From positions 4,030,001 to 4,094,000 of the forward strand of contig OZ244842.1 in NCBI GenBank assembly GCA_965220835.1: a stretch of DNA of 64,000 bases, written 5' to 3'. Shown piece by piece: positions 62,023 through 64,000 of the stretch (position 1 is its first letter; each line of letters opens with the position of its first letter). The notes beneath the pieces were generated by a model. The model saw only the letters and a list, made by a program, of their open reading frames with translations, did not search any database and had not been told where the DNA came from. The stretch comes from Azophilus sp965220835. Its GTDB lineage: Bacteria > Pseudomonadota > Gammaproteobacteria > Pseudomonadales > Azotimanducaceae. The position numbers and the translations under genes are program-made.

Positions 62023-63270
62023 TTGAACGTGAACCGAACCCTAGCAATTGCGCTCATGCGCATTGTCGGGGCGTTCCACCGAAAGAACCTCGCTGTTACG
62101 GTCATTCTTTGCGGCGGTTGTCTGCATTCGGGGGAATTGGGTGACGCTCCTCAGACCGCGTCGGGAAGGGCTGAACACCTGCTGCACGCCTATCACTTGG
62201 CTGCGCGCGGTGGCGACTTCGCCAGTGCTTGGTACACGCATGAACGATTAGTGGACCATGTTCGGCAATACGGAGTGGGGAAGTGGCTGATTGAGAATTA
62301 CTGCCCCACAAGTGATTGCGCTGACATCGGCATTGTTGCATGGAACTTGGGAAGGACGAAGGCGGACATGGAGCTGATGGGTCGGTGGGGTTGCGAAAAT
62401 CAGGAGCCAAAAGAAGCGTGTACGGAAATGGAAGAGTGGGTGAATGCACGCAAGGGATATCTGCCGGAATCGCCTGCACCGCCGAACCATCCTCCGCAAG
62501 AGGTGGATTTGAGTTTCCTGCATGCCAAAGACCATGGCGACAATCGACCCTGGACGGTGGTTCAGTTGGGCGACATGGCACTGTGGGGAATGATTGACAC
62601 GGGTGCCTTCAGCATCACTTTCCGAAGTGACCAGAAGGGACTGGCAAACACCTTCGAGCTGCTAGGCAAACCCTATTCCTACGTATCGCCTTGGGGTTCG
62701 CGCGACGTTCATCAATCGGCTGTGTTGAGTCGATTCACGCTTGGATCGGTTGTCGAGTCGCCGGTTCCGGCGTTGGTGATTGACGATGCCAATGACGGCT
62801 ATCGAGACGCGGCGATTGTTGGAACCAGTGTTTTGCTTCGCTATCAACGGATTTGTTTTGATTGGGCCAATCGCAAGTTGCACCTAGGTCGCCTTGGGAC
62901 GTGTGCGGAAGGCGTGCAGTTGAGCGAGGTGGGGCTGAGAAGCGGCGTGTTGCCGGTTGTTAGAGTTCACGCTCCCGATGGCGCACCCTTCGACGTGATG
63001 CTGGACACGGGTTCCCATTCCACGCTTTGCCAGGAACGCTTTGTCGAACGCATGGGCGGCAGGCGCTTTCGCTTCGGCTCCCATCCCGAATTCGATGCCC
63101 TCTGCGTTGACGATTCGAAATACGAGCTTCGTTCAGCAGCGCCGGAAGAGGAGGGATACGATCTTCCGGCGCTGATTGGCATGGATACATTGATGAAGTT
63201 CGATGGCTTTGGGTGGGAGTTGAATCCGTTCCGTGTGTATCTGGTGCCGAAGAGTGATTCCAAACCTTAG
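62023..63270 (+). CDS. Two-lobed aspartic protease, probably exported and lipid-anchored, copy 2
   Basis: A 415-residue paralogue of the protease at 60141, similar along its whole length. The N-terminus FHRKNLAVTVILCGGC suggests export, possibly with Cys 33 lipidated. The four Cys of the middle region are conserved (94, 99, 124, 133). The active-site triads are WGMIDTGAFS (192-194) and VMLDTGSHSTLC (328-330). The C-terminus LIGMDTLMKFDGFGWELNPFRVY matches copy 1. TTG at 62023 lies 2 bp after precursor peptide 2. Two full DTG lobes in one chain suggest a self-contained protease. Confidence 0.8.
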   Translation: MNVNRTLAIALMRIVGAFHRKNLAVTVILCGGCLHSGELGDAPQTASGRAEHLLHAYHLAARGGDFASAWYTHERLVDHVRQYGVGKWLIENYCPTSDCADIGIVAWNLGRTKADMELMGRWGCENQEPKEACTEMEEWVNARKGYLPESPAPPNHPPQEVDLSFLHAKDHGDNRPWTVVQLGDMALWGMIDTGAFSITFRSDQKGLANTFELLGKPYSYVSPWGSRDVHQSAVLSRFTLGSVVESPVPALVIDDANDGYRDAAIVGTSVLLRYQRICFDWANRKLHLGRLGTCAEGVQLSEVGLRSGVLPVVRVHAPDGAPFDVMLDTGSHSTLCQERFVERMGGRRFRFGSHPEFDALCVDDSKYELRSAAPEEEGYDLPALIGMDTLMKFDGFGWELNPFRVYLVPKSDSKP

Positions 63271-63276
63271 CTGACA

Positions 63277-64000
63277 TTGTCTTCGAAAGCTTCGCAGCCG
63301 TTGTCGCGCGCTGAAGCCCTTGCCCGCTTCAGTGCCTCCCCGTGGCAGCCGTCGCTGCTATCAAAGCCGATCTCCGGTCCTCTCTTCGGGAGCTTCGCTG
63401 TCTTCGCGACGGCAGCCTTGGTCGTCTTTGCAACCAATTACGAGTTCGCCCGTGAGGAGATGGCCACGGGCTACCTAACGCCCGTTGATGGTTGGTCGCA
63501 GGTGCGAGCGCAGTGGTCTGCCATCGTGCGTCGCCGTCTAGTCGATGCCGGCGACATTGTGGAGGTGGGAGACGCGCTTTACGAGTTGGCCTCCGGCGAC
63601 AGCTTGAGTGCTGAAACCCGGTGGACGGTAAACTCCTGGACGATGTCAGACAGCGGCGCGTCGCGCTCGAGGCCCAGCTGCCGGTCATCCAGGCACGCGC
63701 CCAAAACGCCTTGGCGCTCAAAGAGGGCGAAAAGGCCGCGGCAGAGCAGCAGGTAGCGCACTTGCAGGCGGAGACTCGCTCGCTGGAAGCTCGCCACGCG
63801 ATTGCCCGCCAACAGCACCGAAGGGGGCAGAACCTGCGAAGCCGGGGCGCGTTGTCCGAATCCGACGCGATGGAATTTGCTGATCGAGTCGAAATGCTCT
63901 CCGCTCTCATCGCAGCGCCCAGACGCGAACTGGTGCGGCTACAGACCTGTTTACGGAGCCATCAGGAACAAGTTCATCGATTGGAACTCGTCCCTCGGCA
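63277..64000 (+). pseudogene. HlyD/CvaA-type secretion adaptor, frameshifted and cut by window edge
   Basis: The N-terminus (SRAEALARFSASPWQP, one membrane helix FGSFAVFATAALVVFATNY, then GYLTPVDGWSQVRA...RLVDAGDIVEVGDALYELASGD) is typical of the membrane-fusion partner of bacteriocin ABC exporters (CvaA type). At about 63619 the frame breaks: adding one C to ACCCGG restores ETPVDGKLLDDVRQRRVALE and a long coiled-coil hairpin region that stays open to the right edge. Either the gene is newly dead or this is a one-base error in a C run. TTG at 63277 or 63301 may be the start. The ATP-binding exporter should lie beyond the edge. Confidence 0.7.

Overview
The window looks like the chromosome of a high-GC gammaproteobacterium, probably uncultured and aquatic or host-associated. 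From 3.8 kb to 59.7 kb it keeps the housekeeping gene order known from Pseudomonas: carA-carB-greA, rlmE, ftsH, glmM-tpiA-secG-tRNA-Leu-tRNA-fMet, rimP-nusA-infB-rbfA-truB-rpsO-pnp, then acs-pgi-(deoxynucleoside kinase)-pcnB-(CbrB-like regulator)-gluQ-dksA-aminotransferase-sfsA. Start codons are often GTG or TTG, and many genes are joined by 4-bp stop/start overlaps (GTGA, TTGA, ATGA).

Layout. 1-3.5 kb (minus strand): a GPH-family sugar/cation symporter running off the left edge, a decayed TonB-dependent receptor and an SDR oxidoreductase. 3.6-8.7 kb: carAB behind a promoter and an attenuator-like hairpin, then greA. 8.7-11.8 kb: an accessory pocket with two unknown proteins, gene remnants (ISP-type restriction enzyme, HigA-like antitoxin, a phage-type nuclease-like ORF), an orphan TacA-type antitoxin and a NIPSNAP protein. 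rlmE follows. 12.6-34.7 kb is a large block of metabolic and accessory genes between rlmE and ftsH, which are usually neighbours: an APH-DUF6285 fusion, an Nramp-like carrier beside a molybdopterin oxidoreductase, a modification/uptake cluster (Asp/Asn hydroxylase, TPR-sulfotransferase, propeller-like protein, TonB receptor), YeiH, two SDRs, HpaH, TrxB, and paaABCDE for phenylacetyl-CoA epoxidation. 34.8-59.7 kb is the conserved translation/RNA/central-metabolism backbone.

59.7-64 kb holds the best candidate for an undescribed system. Two GG-leader or GG-like peptide genes are each followed by a secreted, probably lipid-anchored two-lobed (two DTG) aspartic protease, and then by a CvaA/HlyD-type secretion adaptor that runs off the right edge. 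The unit arose by tandem duplication, and the scar (the start of the adaptor gene fused to the end of sfsA) is still visible.

A second theme is repeat expansion in intercistronic spacers. Between paaB and paaC the GTGA stop/start junction is amplified as five 47-bp repeats, giving overlapping mini-ORFs. Short tandem repeats also lie directly upstream of secG, nusA and pnp. Two roughly 108-bp palindromic elements with 28/29-bp arms and 51-nt loops that share their ends sit between paaA-paaB and next to gluQ.
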